In this document: positions 10,174 to 21,906 of the stretch, in pieces
How the letters are laid out: each line of letters begins with the position of its first letter
Numbering within the stretch: the first letter of the stretch is position 1
Source: Pilaira anomala
Taxonomy: Eukaryota > Mucoromycota > Mucoromycetes > Mucorales > Mucoraceae
DNA length: 64,000 nucleotides
Assembly: GCA_025716855.1 (NCBI GenBank)
Contig: JAIXMQ010000017.1
Span: forward strand, 496,001 to 560,000
Reading direction: 5' to 3'
Translations under genes and position numbers: made by a program
The notes under the pieces: model-generated
What the model was told of the DNA's origin: nothing
What the model saw: the letters and a program-made list of their open reading frames with translations, nothing else
Databases searched by the model: none

Positions 10174-12110
10174 TTTGTTGAAAAAGAAAATTATGAAAAA
10201 GAAAGGTTAATTAATGTCAGAAAGAAAGAAAAATACAGGTCTTTTTATACTTATTCGGCTCTGCTTAAAATAGAAGTGTGATGGCGTTTTTTTTTTTTTT
10301 TTTTTTTTTTAATACCGAAAATGCATTCTAACAACAAACATCATAATAGCTCCCTTATCCACGTTTTCTTATAGAAGCTTTTCTTATTCCAACCCCTAGA
10401 TACATTCTATATACGATAAATGATAGACAAATGAACCTTCTAAACGTTTCATTACAATAAAAATGAAATCCTTTTGTTTATGTCATGCTTACAAGTATGG
10501 TGATTCGTGCAATCCCAAAAAAAAAAGTGTGTAACATTTAAAAATAGTTTACTTGAAAATTAAATTAGAGATGTACATAATAATTAAGCCACACGTATTT
10601 TACACCATCTTTTCTTTTTTGGAGAGCACTGGCATTATATCTCCCCCTTAAAAACGTGTGTAATCCAGTATTTTTTAATAAATCAGTTGTCAATAATTCT
10701 AATCAAGACTTGGGCTGCTTTCTTTTTTAAATCTTACCTCCGAGATAGATAGATAGATAGATAGGTAGAGAGAGAGTGAAAGCGTGTTTCAAATGTTGTC
10801 TCATGAGAGGACAAGGTATAACGAACACAAACATTACAAAAAAAAAAAAAAAAAATCTTGTTGGTCACTGAAGTGCTTAATGAGAAAATGGGTATAGGAC
10901 CTCTTAGCACATTGACATCAAATTGTAACCCTAAATCATCTAAAAAAACTTCTTTTTCAGGTATACAATACCATGCTTTTTATTATCTTAAAAGTATCAA
11001 CTTTATAATAAAATTCACTGGAAAAAAAAAACAGGAAAAAAAAACCCCAAACTTTAACACAATAAGTTGGATTTGCATCTTGAACTAACCTAACCTTTGA
11101 CAACTCATAGATTCCTATCTCACTGACCATACTTTGCTCTTTCTTCAATGTTAATTGTAAACGAATGTATAATTATTTTACGCGAACTTGTGAGGCGCAG
11201 CTTTTTTTTTTTTTCTTGTGTAAAATAAACTTTGCTTCTAATTCTTGGCCTTTTTCTTAATTCCAGTTCAGTTACTATATTATTATCCAATGAAGGCGAG
11301 TTTGGATCAATATGAATATAATTAGTAATAAAAGTTTAAGTGTGTACAAGATTTAAGAGTGAATACATATAAAGAATTAAATCCATCACTTCGGCGTATA
11401 TATAGATATATACACACAGCCTTTTATGAATAGTTGTTACTCATATATTTAAAGAATTTGATTTATTTAAACTTTTTGTGCACTTTTTACTAAATGCTTG
11501 AGCAACTTAAAGATGACACGTTTGATAAAAAAAAATCCCCCTTTTTACTGCATATCTTTATACGTGTCAAATACATTAGAAATCATTAAAACGATGCAAA
11601 AACTAATCACGGGCTAAGTGACAAAGTGACCCTCAAAAGATACCAATGTTGTCTTTTTTAAATTGACCAGTTTAAATTAACATATCGTGGCATATTCCAG
11701 CAATAACAAGGAGAATCCTTATCATTAATCAAATAGTTTTATAACAGTCAGGTGTAAATAGTGACTTATTGAACCACACCTATTGATGATTTACAAATCA
11801 ATTGTGTGGTCAATTAATCGAACTACTTAATAGTAATGATAAAATAACGGAATCAGCCCCGCGAATCAGCCAAAACAAAGAAACTATTATGAAACTAATT
11901 TTAAACCGTAACCTAGGTCGTGTTGACTTTTTTTTTCCTGCGAATTAGGTAAAGGTCAATAAAATACTTTTGAGGTATTACAGTTAGATGCAGGATAAAT
12001 CGAAGAATCGAAGGATCGGTTTGGAAAAGGTTAAAGTTATTTTAAGCTATAAGCGCATGCTGCAATTCGCTCAAACAGTGAGAGAGAAAATATTTGTATA
12101 ACTTGTGGTG
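10174..12110. other. Intergenic desert with A/T tracts
   Basis: Contains a T24 run (10287-10310), a GATA microsatellite near 10746-10763 and a GA run after it. No coding signal above noise was found up to about 12.1 kb, where relics of an Hsp70-like gene begin. Confidence 0.5.
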
Positions 12111-12119
12111 ATACAAAAT

Positions 12120-13320
12120 AGACTAAATCAGGGCCTGTTTGTATTTTAGTTGTTATGTTGGTGGCGGCACAATTGAACTTGGTTATCATATTACAATACG
12201 AATGCTATAAGAGAGACGGTGAACAAACAAAGGTAGATCATTTACCAATTTGGCGTTTGGGAGTGGATCGACCCTTTTTTTTTTTAGATCGAATATGGGG
12301 GAAATTATTTAAAAGAGAAATATAGAACAGCATGTATTTTTTTGGGTTGTATATCGAGGAGCAGAAGTAAAAAGACAATCAAATCGTTTGTTGATCAATT
12401 TATTAAAGAAATTAAGGTAAACAAAAATGTATCTGTATATATTTTTTTAAAAAAAAACCAAAATAATGAAATTAAATTGATGATGAGAAGGCTCGGAACA
12501 ATTTGAAACAAACAAAAAGACCCTTATCATTACTACCAACACTAATTGTAACCATATAATATCGGATTTGACTAATGCTGTAATGCAAAGGAGGAAGTTA
12601 ACAGTAACTTTCAAATTTTACCTGGGACCCTAATAAATACAACCGGAAACACAAGAATGGTTAATATCCAAGAAAATAATTATAATTACCATGAGGATTA
12701 TGAAGCATTATGTGAAGGAGATATAAGAATAATTCTCGATGAAATTCTAGACCAAAACACTTTTTTTTTTCACGATGAGTAACACACTTTCGAGAATAAA
12801 TGAACAGCAAATCATTACCTTCTTCTAATTATTTTTATTTCTATTTATCTGAATCTGGTGCAGTTATTCATTCATCGATCGTTGAAAATCTTTCACTTAG
12901 TGGAGATATTAGTACAACCAATAATCCATCATCAAAGAAGCAGATGAGAGATTTGGTATTTCAGACGTGTAGTTAAATACTTATTTGAGCCAGTAACCCG
13001 TGAAGTGGTATCATTAAAAAGAAAAAAAAAAAGATCAAGAAATCTTACATTACTCTTGATACCTTATTGTTACTTGGAGGCTTTGGCCTTTTTCCTATTT
13101 ACGAAATAAATTCATGGGAGGTTTACTAAAACAACTATTTCAATTGGTCACATTATTGTACCAGAAAATGGGTACAGAACATCTAGTGAGAGGGCGAAGT
13201 ATTCACTATGATCTCAATTCTATGAAAATTAGACCTTAGTATCTAGGTACAATATCTATCCATTATGATTATACCCCAAAAAAAAAAAATGTTTGAATTA
13301 TGAAACACCTATCGCTACCA
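12120..13320 (+). pseudogene. Eroded HSPA12-like Hsp70-family gene
   Basis: Scattered plus-strand words in the right order match an HSPA12-type ATPase domain. GGGTIEL near 12161 is the phosphate-binding loop region. NLAFGSGSTL and LDRIWGKLFKREIEQH follow near 12250-12330. FRRVVKYLFEPVTREVVSLI lies near 12962, and YITLDTLLLLGGFGLFPIY near 13045, the second adenosine-binding motif. ISIGHIIVPENGYRTSSE lies near 13140, and is characteristic of the fungal HSPA12-like group. Frame changes, T-run insertions and stops separate these words, so no protein can be made. HSPA12-like genes form large families in Mucorales; this is one dead member. Part of the break pattern may be real introns, which I could not separate from decay. 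Confidence 0.65.
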
Positions 13321-13329
13321 ATTTTAAAA

Positions 13330-16300
13330 AAAAATTACCAAAGTTGGGTTTTCAATAAAAACATGAATCTTTCATTTTTCTAATGTATGTACGCCATCAA
13401 ATTTCATTATTTTAGCATGTCCAGTTTAAGTGCAACATGTCCTTACATCAAATGGAACACCCATTCCCAGATTTAGGGTTTAACTTTGGCTTTACAAAAT
13501 TAATGCAAAGAATTAAGATATACATATATCTATTAATACATCCATATAAAAAAAAATTGCCACTGATTTCACTCCCCTTTTTTTTGGTTGATGATATAAT
13601 GATGATTATAATAATTCATATTTCCCCCTTTTCATTTGATACTATAAAGTTTATGCTAATACATATAGTACTACCAGTGACCAGTAATTGACATATAATG
13701 AAATACTCATACATAGAAAATTTTCGCCCTTTTTTTTTTATTTCTTCCAGAAGAAGATAGTAGCCATGGAATAAAATTACACATAGTATGGAAGAAACAC
13801 AATTTTATTTGTTACAGAAAAGCCTAAGATGAACGGCATTCAAGGACTTTTTTGACTGAAGGTTTCACATGAATTCGATTTAAAGAATTTTTACCAAGAG
13901 AAAAGGCCGACCTGGGATTACCGGACTCTTCAATATTCCATATCTGGCATACAAGCACCCGTGACACTTGACTTGAGTTACATGAATCATGCGCGAGAAA
14001 AAATAAACATGGATAAATTAAGGAATTACCTCTTAACCAAATTAACATGAGTCAAATCATCAATTCATCCTCCCGATATTGGTTATTCATATTTGATCGA
14101 TTTGTCTTTGGGACCTGGAATACTTTTTTTTTTTACAGGTACAGGACTCTATTGTCCTGATTCGTTTGCTTCAAAACATACTTCCTAAACATCTATTTGA
14201 ATCGAACTCACAAGTGATACAAAATATACTAAAATAGTTTGATAAATGAAAAAAAAAGTGTCTGAGCCTATCAAGCATCCACCTATTTTTTTTGCATATG
14301 CACCAAACCTTATAAACAATCTTTGATAAAAGACAAATCGTAAACTTTTTGTTTGGCGTTATTTCGACCAACCAGAATTCGTTTGCTATCCAAAAAAAAA
14401 AGGCAGTTCATGTATCTTTCAATGTAGCTAATAATAATAAGGATATTTTCCAATTAACTATATAATAACTTCTGCTTGATATTTATGAGATATACTCTCG
14501 CTTAATTTCTTATAATCAGACGTGACAAGCTGAGTAGTTATACATGCAATACATATATACTGAGCATTTTTTTTGTTAAAAAATTACAAGCTTAAAGTGA
14601 AAAGCTAAACGCGTTATGTTAAAAAAAAAAGGCAAAAACCAAGCCAATTAACCGTTTACAATTTGAGTGATATTGTCTTTTAGAATTATTGTATATGTAA
14701 ATACTATAATTAATATGTCAAACAGAATTTTTAAAATATAACGCTTTTGACTATGTCAAGAAGGGATCTGTTATATATATATATTAATAAATTGCATATG
14801 ATACATCAAGTATTATCAATTCCATACAGTTGTTATATTAAAGTGAGATTTAGTTTTTACAAGCCTTCTTAGCCAAAGTACAAATGAAATCGGTCTGTTT
14901 TTTTGCAAATTAAATTAAAAAAACTCGGGTCAGTGGGTTTGAAAGCTATCTCGTACTCGAAATACACTGATACAAGCTCAAAATGTTTTTGTAAATAGCA
15001 TGTAATATATTTCCTTCCAAAGTATTGAAGCAAAATCACTATAACAAGGAAATAGGTATATTTGTTTACTGTATTATTCATTCATTTTGTGGAAGAGCTA
15101 AAAAAAAAAAAAAAAAATACACTAGACTATGGACATTTCTCTACTGTAGAGAAGAATCCTTGAAAAAAAATACATGGCTGTTTTACTTTATCCATAATAG
15201 CATTTTTAACCGACTTTCCATCAGAATTTTTGAATAAAAGATCTTAAATGTTTTAAAAAGGCAGATTTTTCATCGAATAATTGTGTGAAAAGTCCAGAAT
15301 TTTTTATTTGTCTTTCCAAAATGAAAAGTAATTCATTTTTTAAAGAGTCTGCTAAAGATGCCGTAATGATTTAAAATTTGAAATTAATATTAGTTATTAT
15401 GCTTGAAAAAAAAAGTTATACAGCAACTATAGCTTTTTTATTTATTCTGATTTTGTATGCCTACGATGATGATTACAAATACTACCAAGATTATTTTGTA
15501 TTAAACAGCTCCTTTAAAAAGTTGCATCGGTGTATTACCTCCATTAAAGTTATTTACCAAAGTAATTAATAATTTTCTATTTACCATTAATTTTTATCTT
15601 TTTTTGATGTGGAAGTAAAACACGATGATTATAAACCTGATTTTAAATATGTTTTTCAGTTTAGGTAACGGAAAAGTAGAAGCTTTTTATTTAGTATTTA
15701 GATATATTCCCAGATACTCCTTTCATTAATTTATTTTTATATGTTAATAGGATTCTCGCTCCAATTCTTATCCGTTCAAAAAAAAGGGAAGATATATGTC
15801 TGTGTTTCTTTTTGTAAGCTATTAATATCGCTTCTATGTGTTATTTGATAATAATATTGCAATAATATCCGACATTTGGTAGTATGATTACATCCCGCAT
15901 CACTCCTCACAGATAAACATATATATAAAGTAATAACAGGTGTACATATTTTTAATTTGTATGTACCTTTTTCCAACTTGGTTAAATGCCCTTTTTTTTC
16001 AAAAAAAAAGGCCAATTGAGATATATGGAAAAAATATCGAGTTTGTATCAAGATAAAAGGAGTGGAAGTGATTATAAGCGGTAAAAAAAAAAAAAAAAAA
16101 AAAAAATACCCCGTAAATGATTATCATTTTTGGTCTATTTGATTCTTTTTTTTTTTCAATTAAAACGGGCAACGCCAAAGATTTATATGTTCTACACTCT
16201 ACAAGTTCTACACATGATATTAAGTTTGTCGATCAATATCAAAAACGTGTGTCTTAAAAAGTTAATTCTTTTCAGTCATGACAATAAGAGTAAACCCGTG

Positions 16301-16811
16301 TCTGAAACTATTTTTATTAACTTTCACATCATGATGGTCCATATTATGATAATGATACTCTGGGCGCTGTTTCTAAAAATAAGAATACATTTATGCTTTA
16401 TATCAACTTAAACAAGGGCCCTTTTTTTTATACCTAAATCAAATCTGATAATTCCAAAAACAAACTGAATAAATTCCATCAGATAAAAAAAAAGTTGTTT
16501 GATGTTTGTTTCTTTTTTTTTTTTTTAAAAAAAAGTGCACTTTATAACAAGTCCAGCTGGTCTAAATGCAGCCCCTCTATTTTAAAATTAATATAAACAG
16601 AGACGAATGACAGATTTGTAAATAGACTACTTGTTCAGGCCTTGTTTTTCCTTGTGAAAAAAAAAACCCGGAAATATACCTTTTTATATATATCTTATTC
16701 TATGACATAAATTAACTCACTTTTTTTTTTAATATTTTAGATTTATATTTTTCTCATTAGTCGGGATTTTCGTTTTCCTTTTTTTTTTAATTCCTTTTTA
16801 TCCTTTCAAGA
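13330..16811. other. Intergenic desert upstream of the kinase
   Basis: Mostly AT-rich noise with A/T homopolymers, including A24 at 16083-16106. One stretch (about 13830-14100, plus strand) reads coding-like (DYRTLQYSISGIQAPVTLDL, then NHAREKINMDKLRNYLLTKL) but is not recognised and has no start or splice support. The opposite strand is open there too, so coding status is undecided. Confidence 0.4.
16083..16106. repeat. A24 homopolymer
   Basis: An unbroken run of 24 A in intergenic sequence. Confidence 0.9.
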
Positions 16812-18429
16812 ATGACAATTAATAAAATACCAAGCGTTAACAGTAATATGCCGACTCTCTATCAACCATCTATTGGCTTAGGTATTGTTAATCATATACC
16901 AGAACAACCTACTATAAAAGAAAGTAAAAACGATGCCTTTTTTGATATTTCAACGACATATTCCATAAAGCCACCACCTTCATTAAGTCAAATAAATTCA
17001 GGATATATACATCATACACCCGTTACTGAACAAGATCCATTAGTAATAGCGCCTAGTTTTGCAGACCGTATACGATGTATTGTACAAGCCAATAAGAAAT
17101 CAGCGGTAGTAGCACCTATTCCACCTTACATTGAAAAGACAGACAGTCATGCATATATAGAAAAGATAATTCCGTTACCTAGCCCGTCACAAGCCGATTG
17201 CATCGAACATCAAAAAATAACACAAGGTGAAGTAGTAACAGCCTCTTCGGCAATCCCGGTGATTTCACTTTCGCCCAACTTTTCGCCCCATAAAACCAAT
17301 GTCATACCGTCTTTAATAGATGAACCTATGCTGGGTGATATAGATGAAGTTGAACCTACTGCGATTACAAGAGAGTCCAAATTTCCGACGCCTGGAGATA
17401 TTGAAGATAATTTGACTGGTAAAAACATTTGGAAGTTTCATCTTCAAAAGTTGTTGGGTATAGGTGCTTTTTCCAAAGTGTATCTAGCTGAACATGTTGA
17501 ACATGGTGAGAAAGTGGCTATCAAGGTCATCAATAAAAATCGTTTGAGGGAAAATATGAGAGTGAAAACAAGTATTGAAAGAGAGGTGGGAGTATTAAAG
17601 GTATAATAATAATTTTTATTATTTTTGGGGGGGGGGTATACTTGTATTAATATAACCAAAAAAAAATCAAGTTTTTAAATCATGAACATATTGTTCAATT
17701 AGAGGCAACAATGGAAACAGAAAATCATTTATGCATCGTTTTGGAATACGTTCAAGGTGAAGAATTGTTTGATTTCGTGCAACGTATGCATACTGATATA
17801 CATAGAGAGGGGAGTAATACAAATATTGATGAGCGACTTATAAAACGTCTTGCATTGGAAATTATTCAAGTCGTATCTTGGTTGCATGACCATAATATTG
17901 TGCATCGAGATCTTAAATTAGAAAGTAATGAATTATCCCTCTAATTTTTGTTGTTGTTGTTGTTGCTGTTGCACATGCTCATGTTGTTTATATAATAGAT
18001 ATTCTGGTTTATTACAATTCACAGGGTGAACCACATTTAAAATTGACTGATTTTGGCTTAGCTCGAGTTTTTGATCCAGAAAATCCTATTTTGACTACTC
18101 GTTGTGGTAGTGAAGAATATGCAGCACCGGAGATCGTTCAAAGTTTAGGTTACGATGGACGACTAACCGATACATGGTCATTTGGTATTATTTTATATGC
18201 TCTCCTGGTAGGTTATTTGCCTTTCAGTTATAATCCTAGGAGAGGAGAGAAGTTATCACATTTATTTCATCGAATCATATTAGCTCAAGTGAAATGGCCA
18301 AAGACAGATAATATCAGTACAGGGGCAAAAGAAGTTGTGAATAGCATACTAGTAAGACAACCAGAAAAAAGAATTCGTTTGAACCAATTGGATACATTAA
18401 CTTGGTTTAACAAGGTTTATACCATGTGA
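16812..18429 (+). CDS. Serine/threonine protein kinase, CAMK-like
   Basis: Exons 16812-17600, 17672-17924 and 17999-18429, 490 residues. The first 200 residues are Ser/Pro-rich and unstructured. The kinase domain follows: glycine loop LGIGAFSKVYLAE, VAIK lysine (KVAIKVINK), HRDLKLEN catalytic loop, DFG (LKLTDFGLA), APE (EEYAAPEIV) and DTWSFG. The HRDLKLEN motif is rebuilt across intron 2 (LE + A|AT), which confirms that splice. All catalytic residues are present, so it should be active. The activation loop (TTRCGSEEYAAPE) and overall look resemble the fungal Prr1/Kin-type branch of CAMK kinases; I cannot fix the subfamily. The protein ends 20 residues after the domain, so there is no C-terminal regulatory part. 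It converges with the gene at 18512, 83 bp away. Confidence 0.88.
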
Positions 18430-18511
18430 AAAGAGGAAGGAGTGAAAAAGATAAATTTTTATTATTAAATTGTAATTTTTGAAATATGTACAAAAAGGAA
18501 TGATGGAGCTA

Positions 18512-19340
18512 TTACATTAATAATGCACAATAGATACATTTTTCTCCAGTTGGTTCTACCCATTGACACTCTTTTTGTTTTAATAAAAACTTTTTTCTCT
18601 CGTCAATTAAATTCTCAATACCGATACGAAAAGCTTGCTTTACTCGATTTTCATCTATATATTTTCTACAATTTCTTGATAACGGCAGGTAATAATTAAT
18701 TGACTTGTTGAGAGGATTATTCGTATTGAGTTGAAAAAAGTGACCTGTTTTATGTATAATTTTTGGTTTTGAATCTATTTCCTCTAAGAAATGAATAGGC
18801 AAATTGACGGATTGCAAGGTCAGGTGAATGGAATAAGGTTGTGTATCATATTGAAACTCATACGTTATTTCTCGACTAGGCACTGTTTCAAGGGTACAAT
18901 ATCTTTCATCTCGTAACATTCGAAAGGACATTTGAATTACATCATCATGGATTGGCTTATAAATTGAGAACAGAGGTAATGGTTCATGTGGATGTGTATG
19001 TTCTATTGTTTATTGTTAGTATAATGGGGGCAGTGACGATCAATTTTTATTCCGTCCTACCAATATAGACACCTGGTGCAACAGGTGTGATAAATCCATC
19101 TATTTCTTGGTGATCAATGACTTCATAAAAAGTCTTGATTGATTCTAGCTGGTTTAACAAATTGAAATGATGATATTCAATACTTTTCTCATTTAGTTCA
19201 AATGCGATTAAAATAAACTTGTGTAATTGAAACAAGGTCATGAAAGGTGATACCAGAATATCTCTTGTACACTGATTATCTTTAGAGGCATGAATTAAGA
19301 TTGGTTTAAAGGTAAATGTATCTGGTAAGTTTCCCATCAT
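18512..19340 (-). CDS. pRiA4b Orf3-like (MM3350-type) domain protein
   Basis: Exons 19340-19061 and 19002-18512, 256 residues. The 58-nt intron joins GVYI to EHTHPHEPLPLFSIYKPIHD in frame. The start could also be the next codon (19337), since two ATGs are adjacent; the hydrophobic open sequence upstream is untranslated low-complexity DNA. The N-terminal part (CTRDILVSPFMTLFQLHKFI, IAFELNEKSIEYHHF) has the layout of the plasmid pRiA4b ORF-3-like fold, in which the leading strand is followed by TxxQLHxxIxxAFxW. The later IHDDVIQMSFRMLRDERY and EITYEFQYD match the second half. A C-terminal CxYC (CIYCALL) is unusual. The family's function is unknown. The call rests on motif memory only. Confidence 0.6.
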
Positions 19341-19738
19341 ATAAAGAATAGTTAATAATAAAAGGATTAAAAAATAAAAGAGAGAGAGTGTGTGTGTGAG
19401 AAAGAGAGAAAAAAAGATAAAGAAGAAGAAAAAGGGATGAATACTTAATTTATACATACATACACCTACACATTAATACAGTATTTCCACTCTCAATTGG
19501 TCAAATTGTTGAATTTAATTGTTGATCGATTTTTTTTGAAAATTAATTGATCATTTTCTCGACATTGAGTTGGTCAGGGCCAAAATAATGCTGTTACCTT
19601 TTTTTCTTTCTAAAGTTTCGGACTTATCAATGTGCTTAAACCATGAGTTCCTCCCATTTCACCTAAAAGAAAAGAAAAAATATGGCTAAATTTAAGAAGA
19701 TGATCAAAAGCAATATCGTAGACTAAAAAGGATAAAAC

Positions 19739-19780
<42 letters not shown>

Positions 19781-20678
19781 CCGCGTCTGCCTCCGTCAAC
19801 TATCATACTAGGCAAAAATGGAAATAACAATAGATAGAAGCAGACAACTATTTGTTTCATAAGAAAACAAACCTTTTAGTTTATGGTCATACCGATTCAA
19901 TTGAATTGTACTGATTAAAAGTAGTGCCAAAAGCCATACAACCATCATAGGGAAATAACAATAAACACTAAACAGGAAACACAAGTGCTACGTCAAATTT
20001 AACAATAAATTTCAAATTTAGTAGCATGTGCCTGGCAAAGCACACAACTACCAGAGACTGTATTTACAGAAACAAAACTCGTGCTACCCTAATCCTACAT
20101 GAGAGTAAGTTAAATAATCTCAGCTTGAGAAGATTTGTCGCTGTTTTTAACACACCCAAAAGAATAAACTTCTTCGAGAAAGAAGGGCGATAATTCAAAA
20201 TATTAAAAAAAAAAAGTCATTTGAGTCATGAACACGAATATCTAAATTTGACTATTGGATTATACAAATTATGAAGATGTTAACCAATATTTCTCGGCAA
20301 AAGTAACAAAATGAGAGTGCTAAATAGCAAATGAAGCATTCAACCTAAATATGGTTTGGTATAATAAAATCAACTTGATTTGGATAAATTCGTTCAAGTA
20401 AACTTTTTACTCCCTTTCCTCATCTCCATTCCCGTAACCACTATTTTCTTCCTAGGACGACGACGGACTGGACTCAATTAGGATACATCTAATGTTTCCC
20501 ACCCCTTCTGGTGCATATTTCTGATTTAGATAGGAGATGAAGGAGGGTGTGACTTTTTAACGTTGACGTCAGGATGTTCAATGTCTAAATCAAGCATTAT
20601 ATATATATATATATTTTTTTAATTACTCTTTTTCTTTTTCCTTTTTCTCTCTTTATATATTTTTATTTATATTTATAA
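19341..20678. other. Intergenic stretch with A36 tract
   Basis: Divergent spacer between the pRiA4b-like and DUF4112 genes. It contains an A36 run (19741-19776) followed abruptly by the GC-rich word CCTGCCGCGTCTGCCTCCG. No gene was found. Confidence 0.5.
19741..19776. repeat. A36 homopolymer
   Basis: The longest single-base run in the window. It is flanked by a non-AT-rich stretch on its right side. Confidence 0.9.
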
Positions 20679-21321
20679 ATGAGTAATTTAATATGGAAAA
20701 AAAAGGTAACTGAACCTGAAGTGCAGTTATCCGAAAGAGATGCATATGTGTTAGAAAAATATACGCGTAGAATGAAAAAATTTGATGAGATGATTAAAAT
20801 TTGTTGTTGTTGGGTTGGATATGATGTCTTGTTAGGTAAATATACATAGATAACAAATTTATTGTATGTGTATTTTAACCTATCTGTGTCTATATAGAAT
20901 TTATTCCAATATTTGGTAAAGTTATTTCGTTAATGTTTGCTTTATCTTTATACCGCTTAGCTTGTCAATGTGAATTACCAAGATCAATAAAACGTAGAAT
21001 GTTATATCATGTCAGCATAGATTTTTTGGTAAATATTTACATCATTTAAAATCAGGTCCGATATAAAAACTAAAAAAAAAAAAAAAAAAAAAGCTTGGTT
21101 TAATTCCTATTTTGGGTATACTATTGGATATGTTGTACAGAGCTCATAGTAAGAATGCTCGTATTTTAAGAAGGTTCTTATATGAAAGAGCAAAACAAGG
21201 GTCAGCAAAAGCAGAATCTGCCGCTTTAAATGTTGGTAAAGCTCAGCATGAATCATTATCTGATCCAACAAGTGTATTAATGGAAAAGGATCGACAAATT
21301 CAAGCAGCCAAAAAAAATTAG
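20679..21321 (+). CDS. DUF4112 family membrane protein
   Basis: Exons 20679-20835, 20898-21028 and 21094-21321, 171 residues. The spliced protein has a basic N-terminus (LEKYTRRMKKFDEMIK), then the DUF4112 core: the hydrophobic block LLEFIPIFGKVISLMFALSL and the second block LLGLIPILGILLDMLYRAHS. The pair of (I)P(I/L)xG(x)xxD-like hydrophobic hairpins is the family hallmark, known from bacteria and many fungi. The C-terminal 50 residues are polar. It is probably an integral membrane protein with two to three segments; the biochemical role of the family is unknown. Intron 2 has an A-run just before its acceptor. Confidence 0.8.
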
Positions 21322-21906
21322 CGGTGATTACAAAGTAAATTATTGTCGATACATAGCACCACATGTTTAATAAATGTCGTTAAAGCGGTCTGAATGTATT
21401 GTTTTATTATCTACTGACACCAAACTGTTTTGAATAAAATCATGTATTATATTATTCTTTTATTTTGATCGTTGATTTAACTTTTTCTTTATAATCGAAG
21501 TTGGTTGTTCCTAGGCAGAGTTTTGTTAAATGAGGGCTGAAAAAAGAAAGGGACATTCATGTTTCAAGAAAACCTTTCAAGTTAAAAGGTCATTTATGAA
21601 AAGATACATTTAATTAGTTTTAGATATTTTAGTGTATTTTTTTTATAGTCGAAAAAAAGATACGCTTATTCTATGTACAGTTTTCGTAATCTTTATTGGC
21701 GGAATCATTTACTGAACTTACTGCATACACTGTAAAAATAAAACCTACTTTAATTAAGAAGGAAGCAAGTGATTGTATTACCTTAATTTATTGTCGGAGC
21801 AAAGCCACTATCGAAGGCTCTCTCTCTATTTTTACCTTGTGCTTTATTGTTATTATTACCTTTTTCTTTTATTTTTATTTTTTTTTAAAGAAAAAAAAAA
21901 AGCAAA
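21322..21906. other. Intergenic stretch
   Basis: 3' end of the DUF4112 gene and 5' region of the next gene. An open frame at 21696-21917 overlaps a low-complexity T/A run, lacks an ATG and is discarded. Confidence 0.5.

Noticed and set aside
16130..16411. 93-codon frame in the desert before the kinase
   Set aside because: AT-rich hydrophobic noise (F/L/I/M/K), no start context, no family and no splice partner.
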